Of a DNA stretch of 64,000 nucleotides, positions 41,687 to 53,700 are shown piece by piece (position 1 is the first letter of the stretch; each line of letters begins with the position of its first letter). The stretch covers positions 11,038,115 through 11,102,114 of the forward strand of contig OY783191.1 of assembly GCA_963678675.1 (NCBI GenBank). Direction: 5' to 3'. Below the pieces are notes generated by a model. That model made no database searches. It was given only the letters and a program-made list of their open reading frames with translations, and was not told the DNA's origin. The stretch is from Xiphydria camelus (lineage: Eukaryota; Arthropoda; Insecta; Hymenoptera; Xiphydriidae). Made by a program: the position numbers and the translations under genes.

Positions 41687-43219
41687 TCATACAGTTCGCA
41701 TCATTAAATTATTACAAATAGTATCTCGTTTCAAATGACCTTCATTTCTATCCCTGCTTACATTTAATAGATGCGTGACATGATCACTTTCATTGAAATC
41801 CAATTCTATGGGAAATTCATCATTTTGCAACAAACAAATGTTGTGCAAAATACAACACGCAAGGATGAAATCTGGTATTAAATCAACACGTTCCATATCA
41901 AGAACGGTGAGCAAACTCCGAAATCTTGTTTTCAATAATCCAAATGCTCTTTCAATCACCATTCGAGCGGATGCGTGACAAAAATTGTAATTTTTTTCTC
42001 TGTCCGTCAAATGCCCATTGTCTCGATATGGTGTCATTAGATGATTGTGAATTGTATAAGCCGCATCACCAACTAAATGACAATCATTTAGAAATTTTCG
42101 TGGGTTTCCCATATACTCATAAACTTCGGATAAGCGGAAAACTCGTTGATCATGGACAGAACCAACGTGCCCAACAAAACAATGAGTAAATCGGCGCTCA
42201 TGATCACAAACAGCCTATTAAAAAGTAATACGTATAAAATCATAACCAAGTACATATTAATATTTTTCATGCACTAAATAAAATAGACATAAGTTACTTG
42301 TAGTTGTATAGAGTGATGACCTTTCCTGTTAACATAACTTTCAGGGTTGACATGTGGTGCTCTTATATTTATATGGGTACCATCAATTGCCCCTATTGTT
42401 TTGGGAAAAGCACTGACAGCAGCGAATCCTTGAAAAACTGCTTGCACTCTCTCGTTTTCCGGCCAAGTGATAAAAACTGGAGCCAGGGTTACAATAGCTT
42501 TTGTAACTCTTCGTACAACTTTCAGTGCAGTTGCTTTTCCGACATGAAATTTTTCACAAATAGATCTAAAAATAATCAAAAGATTAGGCATGATATAATA
42601 TCTCAAGTTATTCAGCATAATTTATAGATTGAAAGCGATTGAAAGATGGTCTAACATACCTACCTATATGAATCAGGCGTACTTATTTTCCATATGGTAA
42701 TCAAAAATTGCTTCTCAGGAGATATTGTTTTACGACCTGATTTTAACCTCACTAATGAAGGTGTTATAAGATGCAAAATGAAATTAAATGTTGATCGCCG
42801 CATCCTAAACAAAACATTTCATTATTCATAAAATAAAAAAAAGAATAAGAAAAAAGAATTCCATAAGAATAATCACATGAAAGAAACTTTTTTTTTATTA
42901 AATATATTGCAAGTATAATAATATCTTCATAATAAGAAAATTAAGTAAGTCCTCGAGCATTTATTTAATGGTTTATATAGTATACGTAAAAACATAATAC
43001 ATACCTAAAATGCGATTTAAACTGTTCACTATTATAAGCTGGTATAACCTCCTCCACATAATTTCGCAATCGTGGTATCGGCTTTTTTATAAGACTTTGG
43101 GCAAGAAATATTACACAAGCTTCTAAATCTTCGATATAAGGGTTGTGATCTTCTTCGACATCATCAAAAAAATCCAATAACATTGATACTACAGACGGAA
43201 TTATTCTCGTTAGCGCCAT
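41687..43219 (-). CDS. PIF/Harbinger transposase C (DDE), intact
   Basis: Four exons, 43219-43005, 42804-42664, 42565-42298 and 42214-41687, give 383 residues; all junction phases agree. Features in order: an N-terminal segment, an HTH region (KFHVGKATALKVVRRVTKAI), Asp in KTIGAIDGTHINIRAP, HHSIQLQ before the last intron, FVGHVGSVHDQRVF, Asp in CHLVGDAAYTIHNHLMTPYR, Glu in ARMVIERAFGLLKTRFR, and ILACCILHNICL near the end. This is the full HARBI1-like arrangement. It is convergent with the Myb/SANT gene and enclosed by matching TIRs, making it the best candidate for an active enzyme in the window. Confidence 0.9.
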
Positions 43220-43531
43220 TTTGAACGCTCACAACATTCAAAACGAACGAGTTTTGTTGCTTTGATGTGAGCGCTTACAAACCTAAAGAAACGTCGAGAA
43301 TTAGCGCTTATAAGCGTAAGCGCTCACAGCGCGTAAGCGTCCAAAGCGAACGCGCCCTAGGTGTCTGCGCCCTAGGGAACTTCTGTCGCGACGATTGACG
43401 TCTGCCGGCGATCGACAGAGCCAATCGTTCGGCGTCCTTGCGTCTCCGACCAATAGCGGACAACCTAGAGTCTACAAATCGTTACGTATCATATCGTCCT
43501 ATATATACAACATACGTGGAGACCCGGTATA

Positions 43532-44349
43532 CCGCATGTCTTATGGCCAACCGCGCAGGTGAGCTGCGACCTGAATTCTTGACTTCGGCAGTATTTATGG
43601 TACCTACAGTTAGAGTGGGCTTCAGACGAGTGCGCTGCATAAGAACGAAAAGTGTCGACTGCTCTTCTAATAGCTGTCAATTCGGGAGATCGAAGCGTTT
43701 CGTGTAACCTCAAAATCGTAAAGTTTTGAATTAGTAGTGAATAATTTGTAGAAAAATGATGAGAAATAATCATAAATAATCTTCCGAATTGACAGCCATC
43801 GGGAAATCAGACGACGCTTTTCGCTCTTACGCTGCGTTCTTACGAAAAGTGTGAAACGTCTGATCTCCCGATGGCTATCAATTCGGGAGATCGAAGTCTA
43901 AGCTCGAAATCGTGTATCTTTGAATAAATGGTAAGTAATGTTCAGAAGTGAGAGTTAACAATCATTCGGGTTTTTTCGATGTCCAACCGAATTACACGCC
44001 TCATGCCTATTTGTTTCAGAAATTATTTCCGCGCTAGCACCGCGCGTGTCTAGGAAGTAGTTTTACGAAGTGGCGTGAGCGATACCTAAGGTGTCAATTC
44101 GGAAGATTATTTATGATTATTTCTCATCACTTCTATAAATTATTCACTACTAATTCAAAACTTTACGGTTTTGAGGTTACACGGAACGTTTCGATCTCCC
44201 GAATTGACAGCTATTAGAAGAGCAGTCGACACTTTTCGTTCTTATGCAGCGCACTCGTCTGAAGCCCACTTCTAACTGTACCATAAATACTGCCGAAGTC
44301 AAGAATTCAAGTCGCAGCTCACCTGCGCGGTTGGCCATAGGACATGCGG
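43532..44349. mobile_element. foldback element F8, complete, 818 bp
   Basis: Ends CCGCATGTCTTATGGCCAAC and its complement, TA on both sides. Arms pair through CTTGACTTCGGCAGTATTTA and CAATTCGGGAGATCGAAGC. The centre carries ATG|GTAAGTAATG followed by TCGGGTTTTTTCGATGTCCA and an acceptor TTTGTTTCAG, the same start-codon/mini-intron layout as F6 and F9. The frame after that acceptor stops within six codons. Confidence 0.85.
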
Positions 44350-45105
44350 TATATTTGAATTCTACATACCTTCAGGGACACTCTCCATCAAACCGCATAA
44401 AAATCGGACACACCAAACACAAAATATACACTTTCAAAGAACTGACACTATTTCGGAGTAACTCGGCCTAACCTGCTTCGTTCCACGAGTGTCAACTTTG
44501 AACTGATGTACAACAGCAGGTATACGAAATTAGCCTTTTGGGTTTCCGGCATAGTGCGTGGCAAAGCCTTCCCTATAATATTCTACCGTTACTTACATTA
44601 AAATAAAATATCGATTTTTCCGATTTCGCCGGAATTTTCGACATTTGAAACACTGTGCGACGGTTCGAACCGACACAAAGTGGTTCCGATGAGCGATCTG
44701 ACTGGACAAAACTATTTGTTTGTTTAAGGTCGTAGAAATATTGAAAAAATTACTTACATTGGTACGGAATCTTTGAACATTCATTGCAAATAATTATTTT
44801 TGAAGTTTTTGGCTAATTTTACACAAAAAATAATAAATTCGTGGTTCCTATAAGTAATCTGACTTGACAAAACTATTTGTTTGTTTAAATTCGTAACAAT
44901 AGCAAGAAATGCTTTACATTGATAAAAATTCTTATAAATATTAATTGTAAATAATTTATTGTAAAATTTTTTGGCTACTTTTTTTTACAAAAATGACAAA
45001 TTTATAGGAAAAAATATGTGGTTTATTCTAATTAAATAAAACAACTATTACAAATAATTACATACAGGTTTACATAAAAAGAATAGGACATTATTTCAGT
45101 TTTCA

Positions 45106-45948
45106 TCATCATCATCATCGTCATCATCATCGTCGTCGTCGTCACTGTCATCTTCATTAGGCCTTAAATCTTGGAGTAATCTTAATACATCAGGAGATAT
45201 ACCTTTACTCCTTTTTTTTTTGGCGTTTAACTCGAAGACTGCTTACTTTCGGGTCCGAAGAAATTAACAGTATGTGCATCAAGTCAGTCATTGTGTCGAT
45301 TCTAGAAAATATACGAGTATGATATTCTCTTAAATTCTTATAGTCCTTATTCCGGGCCTCCTGCGCTTCCTCAGACATCATCCCTACTGGAAGTACGGCT
45401 TCTTTTATTAATTGTGCCCCATGGAGAAGTATCTTATGCACACTTTGTGGCATATAATACCATCTATATTTTTGAACGTATAATTCTGCTGTTGCAGAAC
45501 AGAATTTTTCAAATTCTTCTAAATTGATGCTGTAACAGGTGTTGATTGTTTTAAGAATGGTATTGAATCGCTCAATATACACCTGATCTACCCCCGTAAT
45601 TTGAGACGCTAGAGCTGAATTTTCAAAAAATCTCCGCGCGGTATTACCGTCGTTGGTGGTACCAAATCCTGGTTTGGGTATATTGATCAATAGCCCCATT
45701 TCATTGCGGAAGCGATCTTGGATTGATTTTTTTTCGATTTTCAACCTGAGCTGTACACAGTGTCGTCGAGTAACATTGATACTTTTTGCAGTGTTTAAAA
45801 AAAATAAATTCTGAAAGGAATTAAGAACCAATTCAGAATTTGTTACAGCAGATGGATATATCATACAGTGCTGTAACAAAAGCCAAATTTTAGTACTTAT
45901 AATGATTATGACAGCTGAGAAAAAACATATTTTATAAAGTTGTGTCAA
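45106..45948 (-). pseudogene. Transib/RAG1-like transposase, C-terminal part, one frameshift
   Basis: The frame from 45948 includes GFGTTNDGNTARRFFENSA, ITGVDQVYIERFNTILKTIN, YYMPQSVHKILLHGAQLI and GMMSEEAQEARNKDYKNLRE, then ISSDPKVSSLR. The SEEAQEARNK block corresponds, in my reading, to the region of the third catalytic residue (Glu) in Transib and RAG1. The upstream two catalytic Asp residues are absent. The frame closes at 45205 in a run of ten A residues (minus strand); one base shifted, it continues ISPDVLRLLQDLRPNEDDSD and a poly-Asp tail, so a single-base loss is likely. Dead copy. Confidence 0.6.
45107..45145. repeat. ATC/GTC trinucleotide run encoding poly-Asp
   Basis: Read on the minus strand it is GAT/GAC repeats that extend the Transib-like frame with about a dozen Asp residues, after the frameshift at the A run. 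Confidence 0.8.
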
Positions 45949-45984
45949 TGTTTACCGCCGTTACCTTACTAAAAATAATATTAA

Positions 45985-46064
45985 CACGTTGAGTGCCCAT
46001 GTGGACACACTGTCGGCATGGGCATTCCACCACGCCGACAGTGTCGGCATGGGCACTCAACGTG
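45985..46064. mobile_element. 80-bp piggyBac-type MITE, TSD TTAA
   Basis: CACGTTGAGTGCCCAT is mirrored as ATGGGCACTCAACGTG with TTAA on both sides. The loop contains GACACACTGTCGGC-type dyads. It lies in the Transib-like element just upstream of its frame. Confidence 0.8.
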
Positions 46065-46563
46065 TTAAAAAAAAAGTTGGTTACATATGGTCGCAAAAAA
46101 ATTAAAATTACAAACTTAAATAACTAAGTTAAATGCCAAATATACTTCGACGGCCTTTGCCATTGCAAGCCTACTAAATCAATGAGAAATGAAAAGAGAC
46201 GAAATTTGTTTAAAAAATTAAAATACACACCTGTAGTTTTTTTCACCGAAGTCTTCAAGTCGATCGCTAAAAATTTACATACACAGAGGTCGAGGCTCAA
46301 AAGGGTAACTGCCGACAAATGCCTATGGTAAAAACTTAGTCGCATGAATCAAGCAGCTTCTGCCTGCTCTTGCGCAATCCCTGTTATTTTATTCTGAAAA
46401 TTGTTTGCGGTTTATAAGTTCACAACCATTTAGGATCATAATAAAATAGTGTTTATGTTGTTACGAAAATAAAAAATTTTAGACTTTTCTCCAGCCAGAT
46501 CGCTCATCGGAACCACTGTCGCGACAGTTCGAACCGTTCGAACTCTGTGTGTATGGACACCTA

Positions 46564-46737
46564 CACCCGCGTGCACGGATTCTAATCATGGTGATTTTCT
46601 AAAATGTCATTTTTAAACATACTAGCCAATGAACAATTAATTCTCATGCTTTCATTAACGAGAGTAGACGCCACCGTAGCTAATGAGGGCATGAGAATTA
46701 ATTGTTCATTGGCTAGTATGTTTAAAAATGACATTTT
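46564..46737. mobile_element. MITE G4, right end truncated
   Basis: CACCCGCGTGCACGGATTCT start with TA before it, and GAGAGTAGACGCCACCGTAG at the centre. The right arm stops after AAAATGACATTTT, where palindrome I2 begins, so the right TIR is gone. Confidence 0.75.
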
Positions 46738-47586
46738 GGTGCATAGCAGTTTGTAGACTATAGTATGTACGCTATTGGTCGGAGACGCAAGGACGCCGAG
46801 CGATTGGCTCTGCCTATCGTCGGCAGACGTCAATCGTCGCGACAGAAGTTCCCTAGTGCGTAGGCACTGAGCAGACGAGAAAGTATGGCGGTTGATACAA
46901 AAATTTGTTTACAAGGTGGAATTTTTCAGAGTAATTGAATTTTTTGAAAATAAAATGTGGTTTTCAAAGTTAATAAAATATTTCCATTCGCGAAACGATT
47001 TCCTTCCCGTTTATTTCGACCCTCGAACGCGCTTTTTAATAAATAGTAAAAATACAGTTAAAAAGAGTAATGAAGGAAGGGTGATAAATCTTGGGACAAA
47101 TGTAAAATAATTAACGAGTTGTAGAGACAAGTGAACCGACGTGAAAAATAATAGTGACCAGGCAGTTCTCAGGATTTTTGAGTAGGGTAAGTGTAACGAT
47201 AAATCGAGAGGAATAACAAAAAGGAATTGTTTTGAAGTCATTCAATTTCTTTATACTTTATAAAGGTAATAATAGTACAAAAATTATTTGTAGACTTAGA
47301 GAAAGTGATGAATTCTTCATGGATGATGGAAAAGTTCGACGACGTGCATCAGCCTCCACGGAGAAATGTGCCAAAGACGAAGGACGATTGGTATCCCGCT
47401 CATGAAATAGAGAAATAAATGAAACATAAAATAGTATTGATACAGAAAAAGCATGTGTAGAGTGCAGGTATTTATTTACCAATACGACTCACATTACCTT
47501 CTGCTAACTAACGTGATTGAATACTTCAGCAAGCATCGATAATCAGGACCATGGTTAATGACTTTGTGTTTTGCAACAACGAGCAC

Positions 47587-48225
47587 CAACTCCCCCGGAG
47601 GACACGAAAAGCTGTAACATGAGGAATACGGTGAAAGGTTAATAAAATTATCCCAAACGATACCATGAATATAAATAAATCCTTTTCATACCATGACATG
47701 TGGAAAACTCACCGCTGCTTCATGTTTGCAGGAGACGTTCGAAATTATTCCCTTGCTCAGCCGAGCAATAATCCAATCCGCCGTGAAATGCTGAAATTAC
47801 AACGACGAGTACCAACTCCCCCGGAGGACACGAAAAGCTGTAACATGAGGAATACGGTGAAAGGTTAATAAAATTATCCCAAACGATATCATGAATGTAA
47901 ATAAATCCTTTTCATATCATGACATGTTGTGGAAAACTCACCACTGCTTCATGTTTGCAGGAGACGTTCGAAATTATTCCCTTGCTCAGCCTAGCAATAA
48001 TCCAATCCGCCGTGAAATGTTGAAATTGCCACGATGAGCACCAACTCCCCCGGAGGACACGAAAAGCTGTAACGTGAGGAATACGGTGAAAGGTTAATAA
48101 AATGATCCCAAATGATACCATGAATGTAAATAAATCCTTTTCATAACATGACATGTTGTGGAAAACTCACCGCTGCTTCATGTTTGCAGGAGACGTTCGA
48201 AATTATTCCCTTGCTCAGCCGAGCA
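47587..48225. repeat. tandem repeat, 2.8 copies of about 228 bp
   Basis: Units start at 47588, 47814 and 48043 with AACTCCCCCGGAGGACACG, followed by GGTGAAAGGTTAATAAAAT and CTCACCGCTGCTTCATG. A single inverted unit is in the centre of I1 near 38455-38620. Confidence 0.85.
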
Positions 48226-48561
48226 TCTATTATTTCTATTTCATGAGCGGGATATCGTTTCGCGAATGGAAATATTTTATTAACTTTGAAAAACACATTT
48301 TATTTTCAAAAATACAATGAGGTTGGCTGAGCAAAACTGAAGCAGATGGCGCCACCGAGCCAAACACCCGCGGGCAAATTTAAATGGTTATAATATATTA
48401 TTAATGCTGCACTAATGTGACTAATGTGACTGGTAAAAAAAATTGTAAAAATGAATTACAAAATAAAATTCAAATACAATCCCCATATGTACTATAAATA
48501 TACATATTTAATTAAATCAGAAATGCTCAGAAATTGGCTGACAGTACTGCATTCCCATACT

Positions 48562-48789
48562 TCAGAATTTATGAACACGCTCTAAATAATTTTCATTTTT
48601 ACCTGCATCACCGCTAAAAGTTATTAATTGATCAGGAGTAAAATGAACTTCGCATAATCTTTTTCTATGATGAGGTGCATATTTTAAGAAATCGAGCCAC
48701 TTTTGACGAATATCTTTCGATTTTTTTACAGAAGGAACCATGAACCTTGATTTATTTTTACAACTCGGTACTGCACACGAAAAAAACAT
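48562..48789 (-). pseudogene. THAP domain fragment
   Basis: 75 residues: MFFSCAVPSCKNKSRF, RQKWLDFLKYAP and KRLCEVHFTPDQL. The spacing CAVPSC ... W ... LCEVHF is the C2CH zinc-binding pattern of THAP domains, with the expected Trp between the Cys pair and the CxxH pair. The frame stops soon after. It could be the DNA-binding exon of a P- or Kolobok-like transposase whose catalytic part was deleted. No partner coding sequence is present in the element. Confidence 0.7.
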
Positions 48790-48943
48790 TTTATATTACA
48801 TTTTTTATTTCAATTCACTTCACTACATATAGATTCATAAATTAAGGTTATATTTTCATTCTTTACTCCTGCAATGCGTACTATGAAGTAGGCTGCCATA
48901 TTGATATATCGATAACATCGATACCTTACTTTAAAAATTTCAC

Positions 48944-49046
48944 AAGTGCAATTTTTGAAAAAAATGCCATTTATAGCTTACTGTTTTCAGATTTTAAACC
49001 TTAACACAGTAAGTTATAAATGGCATTTTTGTCAAAAATTGCACTT
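48944..49046. repeat. 103-bp hairpin inside the THAP element
   Basis: AAGTGCAATTTTTGA and AAATGCCATTTATAGCTTAC are mirrored at the right with few mismatches; the loop is about 20 bp. Confidence 0.7.
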
Positions 49047-49387
49047 CGAGGTTTTCAAAGCAAGATATCGATATTTCAAATCAGGCGGTCAAAAAGGGTG
49101 TTTAGCTCGGTGGCGCCGAAGTTTACTTCCTCGACCACCAGCCAACCTAATTACTCTGAAAAACTCCACTTTGTAAACAAACGTATCTGTCAACCGCCAT
49201 ACTTTCTCGTCTGCTCGGTGCCTACGCACTAGGGAACTTCTGTCGCGACGATTAACGTCTGCCGACGATAGGCAGAGCCAATCGCTCGGCGTCCTTGCGT
49301 CTCCGACTAATAGCGTGCATACTATAGTCTACAAACTGCTATGAACCATATCGTCCTATGTCAACAACCCAGGAAAACACCGGGTAT

Positions 49388-50373
49388 GGTACAAATCACC
49401 AACTGTCAGGGATTAGTCACGGATTCTCTGCAGGAACAAACCTATGCCAATCTCGCTGGTGTGACGTTCCGTCACGGTTCTAGTAAAACGACAATCCTTT
49501 GAACAAGTCCACATGAAACGATAACCACCATATTTTCCATTGAAAGCTGTCACCACGGGTAACACCTTTTGTTAAGGGGGAAGGTGTGACGTTCCGTCAC
49601 GCTTTCATGGAACGACAGTTCTTTGGACAAGTCTACATGAAGCGACAACCATCATAGTTTCCGCTAAGGAACGCGGGCTGTTCAAAGGTTCGGATAAAGA
49701 CGCGTACCAGAAATCCTCGCTATTAGCATATTTCTTTGCGTATACTCTAGTAGAACGAAGGTCACTCGAGGGATAAGATGGGATATGATAAGGCCAAGCA
49801 GGGGGCTGGAATGTGCTCGCAGTCCCGTACCTTTCGCGGAAGGCTAATTGCCGGACGATTCCTAGTATGTCACGCGTCACCGAAATCATTCTGCTAATCA
49901 CCGCCAACCGTCGGCTACTTAATCCGCTTTACGGAGAAATAGCGACGAACTCCGATCCCTGCGTACGCTACGAGCAACCACCGCTTAGTCCCGTTAGGTG
50001 CGTGACTCAGGGGAGCGTCATCTCTCGCGTCCACGCCACTTTTCAGCCAATTAGAGCGTACCGCATTGCCCACGCTATCCCCACTATCTACCTGTTGTAA
50101 GAGATATAAACCGCAACCGAATACAAGAGAGCGGAAGTATAGTTTTGTTCTGTGTTCAGTGTAGTATAGTGATCAGTGCCTCTTCGTTCATCAGTGTGTT
50201 TCTACAGTCAATAAAACTTTGAATCCTGTCGGCAACTTCTGCATTAACTTCTATCTTGTGTCCTTGAATTTTATCGGAATTCGCGCTACTCGCACGTTTG
50301 AATGTAACCCATTCACGCGGTAAAACGATCCTAGCGCCTCGCGTTTCAAAGCGACCAGGACTGGATTAGACCA
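49388..50373 (+). mobile_element. LTR-like repeat, copy 3
   Basis: Plus-strand copy of 24158-26712 without the piggyBac element. It has GAGATATAAACC at about 50101 and CAATAAAAC near 50210. It runs to GGATTAGACCAGG, where Harbinger D begins. No coding sequence of a retroelement lies next to it. Confidence 0.5.
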
Positions 50374-50402
50374 GGGCCCCGATTCTTGAAGTCACACGAT
50401 AT

Positions 50403-50472
50403 TTACCGCATGCGATAAATATCGCACAGTCTGTATCGCATGCGATAAATATCGCACAGTCTGTATCGCATG
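50403..50472. repeat. two tandem copies of a 30-bp unit at the left end of Harbinger D
   Basis: GCATGCGATAAATATCGCAC followed by AGTCTGTATC, twice. Similar GCATGCGA dyads recur near the right end, so these may be partner-protein or transposase sites. Confidence 0.75.
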
Positions 50473-50711
50473 CGACTTCAGAGTCGTATTCTCCACTACC
50501 ATGCGATATGCTGTCTGTGATAATTTCCGTATGCGAGAGTCGTGCAGTGTTGCCATGTTTTGAAGAACATAATAGCCAATGGGAACGAAGAGAGGGATCG
50601 CATTGTTTACGTTTAAAACTTCCTTTTGGGCCATCTGCGAATGTCACTGTAGTGGGAAACGAGAATCGGTGAATAGATATAAACTGTGGAGCATTTTAAC
50701 AGGTATTAATA

Positions 50712-53700
50712 ATGGCATTTGAGTTATGTACAGTGAAAAAAAGATGTTCCTACGTTAATGAAGAACAGAAGAATTGGCTAGTTGGTAAGTGATCAACTTT
50801 CAATTGGCATTAATAATGTAAGAAAGTTGGTGGAGTATTAACAGTTGCAGAATGAATTATTAGAAAACATCAATAATCCATACATTAAAGCTAAAAAAGC
50901 AGGTAATAGATTTGACCGAGTGAAAGCAATAAATATATTGTGTATACATGAATTATCAATAACGTGGTGCCTCATAAAGTATATTTGAATGATAGAATTC
51001 ATGGGGAAACATCCTGAATTACGGAGTGGGAAATTTTCTGCAGCATTTACGTATAAACATGCGCAGAAATTATGGGAAGAAGTGACAGCACAGCTGCATG
51101 AGATACCTGGAGCAGTGAAAGAGTGGAAGCAATGGAGAAAAGTATGTATAACGTTTTAATGGATAGCTAAGATTATTGACCCGCATAACACCGCATATTG
51201 CAGCAACATTGCCGCAATATTACAATACTGTAATTGCAGTTGCAGTGTTGGGAAAAAATTGCGGAAGTATTCTACAGTTTTATTGCATATGCAAAGTTGC
51301 AGAAAAATGAAAGCAATCTTTTAATTTTTATTTATACATGCAATGGTTGAAGTCCCGACCGGTTTTTTTTCATATTACAGCAATACAGAATGAGAAATGT
51401 TATAGTGTTGTACAATAATTTTTTACAATATTTCTATAGTATGCAATGTGAATATTACAAAGTAATAATAATTGGCGGACATTTCAAGATTGTCACAAGA
51501 TTTCTGCAACATTACTACAATGCCGCGCAATAAAATTGCAGTACGGGCATGTTCACAACTTTTTGAACAACTGTTTAAAGTGCATGAAACGGAAGATTAG
51601 GGTATTAAGTAATATAGGTAAAAAATGGGTCATTAAAAAAATTTTTTTTCATTATTTTTGAGATGTTAAAAGAGCCATTCGTTTTAAAGCATCGTACTTT
51701 CACCGCTATTTTAACTGACCAATCAGAGTCGGGCAACAGATTCCCCACCAATCTACAAACCCCTTGCCAATGGCTTTAGTGACGTCACTAAGGATTTCGT
51801 TTGAATCGAAGTCAAACTTTAAACATTAAAAAAAGAAATTAGTGCTCAGAAAAAAAACAAACACATCTTATTAGTAAGCACAAAAAGTATTAACGAATGA
51901 GCAGAAAAAAAATCGTCAACATGCCCATTGCGAAGCATGCAGAGTTATATTACGGCAATCTTATAATAATGTGCGGTGTAGTGTGGGAATATGCAGATGA
52001 AGAAATCGAATACTTTAATTATTTCATTGCCCGATTACTTTCAATCTCTGTCACAGACTTGGCAAGACATGCGAAATTCTTCCAAGGCGAAGAACTCATC
52101 AATAAAGAAATATTCGAAGCAAACTGGTGGAGGACCTGCTTCAAGTCGGGTACTGTCGCAAAGCGATCAAAATGTGTTGGCAACAGTCGTCGAAGGACAC
52201 GAGATTGTCCAAGAATCGAATGCAACATTTGTAAGTAATACATAATCGTTGCATAATGTAATATAATGTAATGCATGCAATATACCGTATGTCCAATGGC
52301 TAGTCGAGCAGGTGCAGCGACCTGAATTTTCCTGAAACTTGACTTCGGCAGTGTTTTAGTTAAAGGTGGCTTTGGAAGATGGCGCGCATACGAGCGAAAC
52401 GTTTGAAATATCTAATTTCCCGATAGGTAAAAGCGGGAGGTAGATAAATGCGGGAGATCGAAGTATAACCTCAAAATTGTGAATGTTGGAATAATGGTGA
52501 GTAATTGTTTGAAACGATAAGATATAATAATTCGGGTTTTTTTTCGATGTTCAACTAAATAACACGACTGATACCTAATTGCAGAGAGAAGCGACTGGCA
52601 GTCGTGGAGGAAGGGACTACCGTCAACGTGATCCTCGTCAGAGTGGTCGAGCTCTGCCTCGGCGACGAAAGGTGCAATTAAAATGAAATGAAAGCCTGAG
52701 TCAAGGTGAAAATTGGAAGGCGTGGAAAGAAAACGCGGCAGAGTCGCCAACAGAAGGAGTGAGTAAAGTGCGAAAGAAAAGTGCAGTGGCGCCGAAAAAC
52801 GTCGCATGTAGAAGACAGTGACGAACAGCAGCAGCAGCTGGTCGACACTGCTCAACTCCGCACCAGCTCCTGAATGATATCTCGCCGATCGCGATACGCG
52901 GCAGCTCCTGTGGACAACGATTCCAGATACTCGAGTCGTAGTCGCAGCAAGGACAGCAGCAGCAGCAGCGTCGACGGCAGGGCCACCGTTGGAAAGCGAA
53001 GGCAATCCAAGACCGACTCAGATAGCTGTAAGAGAAAGACACATCGGCGGAAACATAAAATGTCGAAGCAAGACTTGCAATGAGAGTGTGGTAAGAGGAA
53101 GAAGAAAAATGACAGAGACAAGGCGACGAGACGGAGGAGGAAGTCGTCACCACGAAGGGTTCCTGAAACGGTAGCAGTACTAGCACCGTGCGAACAGTTC
53201 CAGAGAACAGGCCGTCTACACCCAGTCGTAAATCATGCCGAATTCCTGTGACACCCGACAGCGGCATCACGTCAGGAGTGTAAACGGTGGAGAAGAACGG
53301 GAGCCTCACTGAAAAAGGAAGAAGCAGTGTTGGCGGTGGTAGTGACAGCTAAGGAACCCTTCGTGGTGACGACTTCCTCCTCCGTCTCGTCGCCTTGTCT
53401 CTGTCATTTTTCTTCTTCCTCTTACCACACTCTCATTGCAAGTCTTGCTTCGATATTTTATGTTTCCGCCGATGTGTCTTTCTCTTACAGCTATCCGAGT
53501 CGGTCTTGGATTGCCTTCGCTTTCCAACGGTGGCCCTGCCGTCGACGCTGCTGCTGCTGCTGTCCTTGCTGCGACTACGACTCGAGTGTCTGGAATCGTT
53601 GTCCACAGGAGCTGCCGCGTATCGCGATCGGCGAGATATCATTCAGGAGCTGGTGCGGAGTTGAGCAGTGTCGACCAGCTGCTGCTGCTGTTCGTCACTG

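Larger units (their letters stand above)
39346..43357. mobile_element. Harbinger C, complete 4.0-kb element, TSD TAG
   Basis: TIR GGGCGCGTTCGCTTTGGACG at both ends, continuing imperfectly for about 45 bp with GCGCTTATAAG motifs. TAG is duplicated on both sides (39343-39345, 43358-43360). The unfilled site is present in the I2 arm (GTCTGCTCGGTGCCTACGCACTAGGG, near 49210-49235). It carries two convergent genes, Myb/SANT (40080-41458) and transposase (41687-43219), both open after splicing. Two MITEs are nested outside coding sequence. All visible requirements for autonomy are met. Confidence 0.9.
37785..43500. mobile_element. long palindromic element I1, split by Harbinger C
   Basis: Arms of about 560 bp: TTTACAAAGTGGAATTTTTC at 37793 is mirrored by GAAAAATTCCACTTTGTAAA near 39286-39305. 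The outer right arm (TTCTGTCGCGACGATTGACG, 43379-43500) continues after Harbinger C and is the counterpart of the outer arms of I2. The matching outer left arm is lost next to G3. The centre (38340-38760) holds GTCCTCCGGGGGAGTT-type sequence shared with the tandem array of I2. No convincing protein. Confidence 0.75.
44651..46551. mobile_element. Transib-like element, non-autonomous, 1.9 kb
   Basis: The left end CACTGTGCGACGGTTCGAAC and the right end (complement CACACAGAGTTCGAACGG) share GTGGTTCCGATGAGCGATCT about 30 bp inward. A CACTGTG-like heptamer at the terminus fits Transib, the superfamily related to RAG1 and V(D)J signal sequences. The inside encodes only the C-terminal half of a transposase. 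A 5-bp target duplication could not be confirmed. Confidence 0.6.
48319..49148. mobile_element. THAP-carrying element nested in I2
   Basis: Ends GAGGTTGGCTGAGC and CCAGCCAACCT, with GATGGCGCCACCGAGC and its mirror GCTCGGTGGCGCC inside. I1 shows the unfilled site (AATACAATTACTCTG); AAT is repeated at both borders. 830 bp; encodes only a THAP domain, so presumably non-autonomous. Confidence 0.7.
46739..49343. mobile_element. long palindromic element I2, 2.6 kb with nested insertion
   Basis: Outer arms GCATAGCAGTTTGTAGACTA and its complement; inner arms share TTCCATTCGCGAAACGAT and TAATAAAATATTTCCATTCG. Total pairing is about 400 bp per side once the nested THAP element (48319-49148) is removed. 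The centre has a 228-bp tandem repeat. Same family as I1. No coding gene recognised. Confidence 0.75.

Noticed and set aside
43438..43707. 89-codon plus-strand frame over the I1/F8 junction
   Set aside because: It bridges the end of one palindromic element and the start of another, so it cannot be an ancestral gene.
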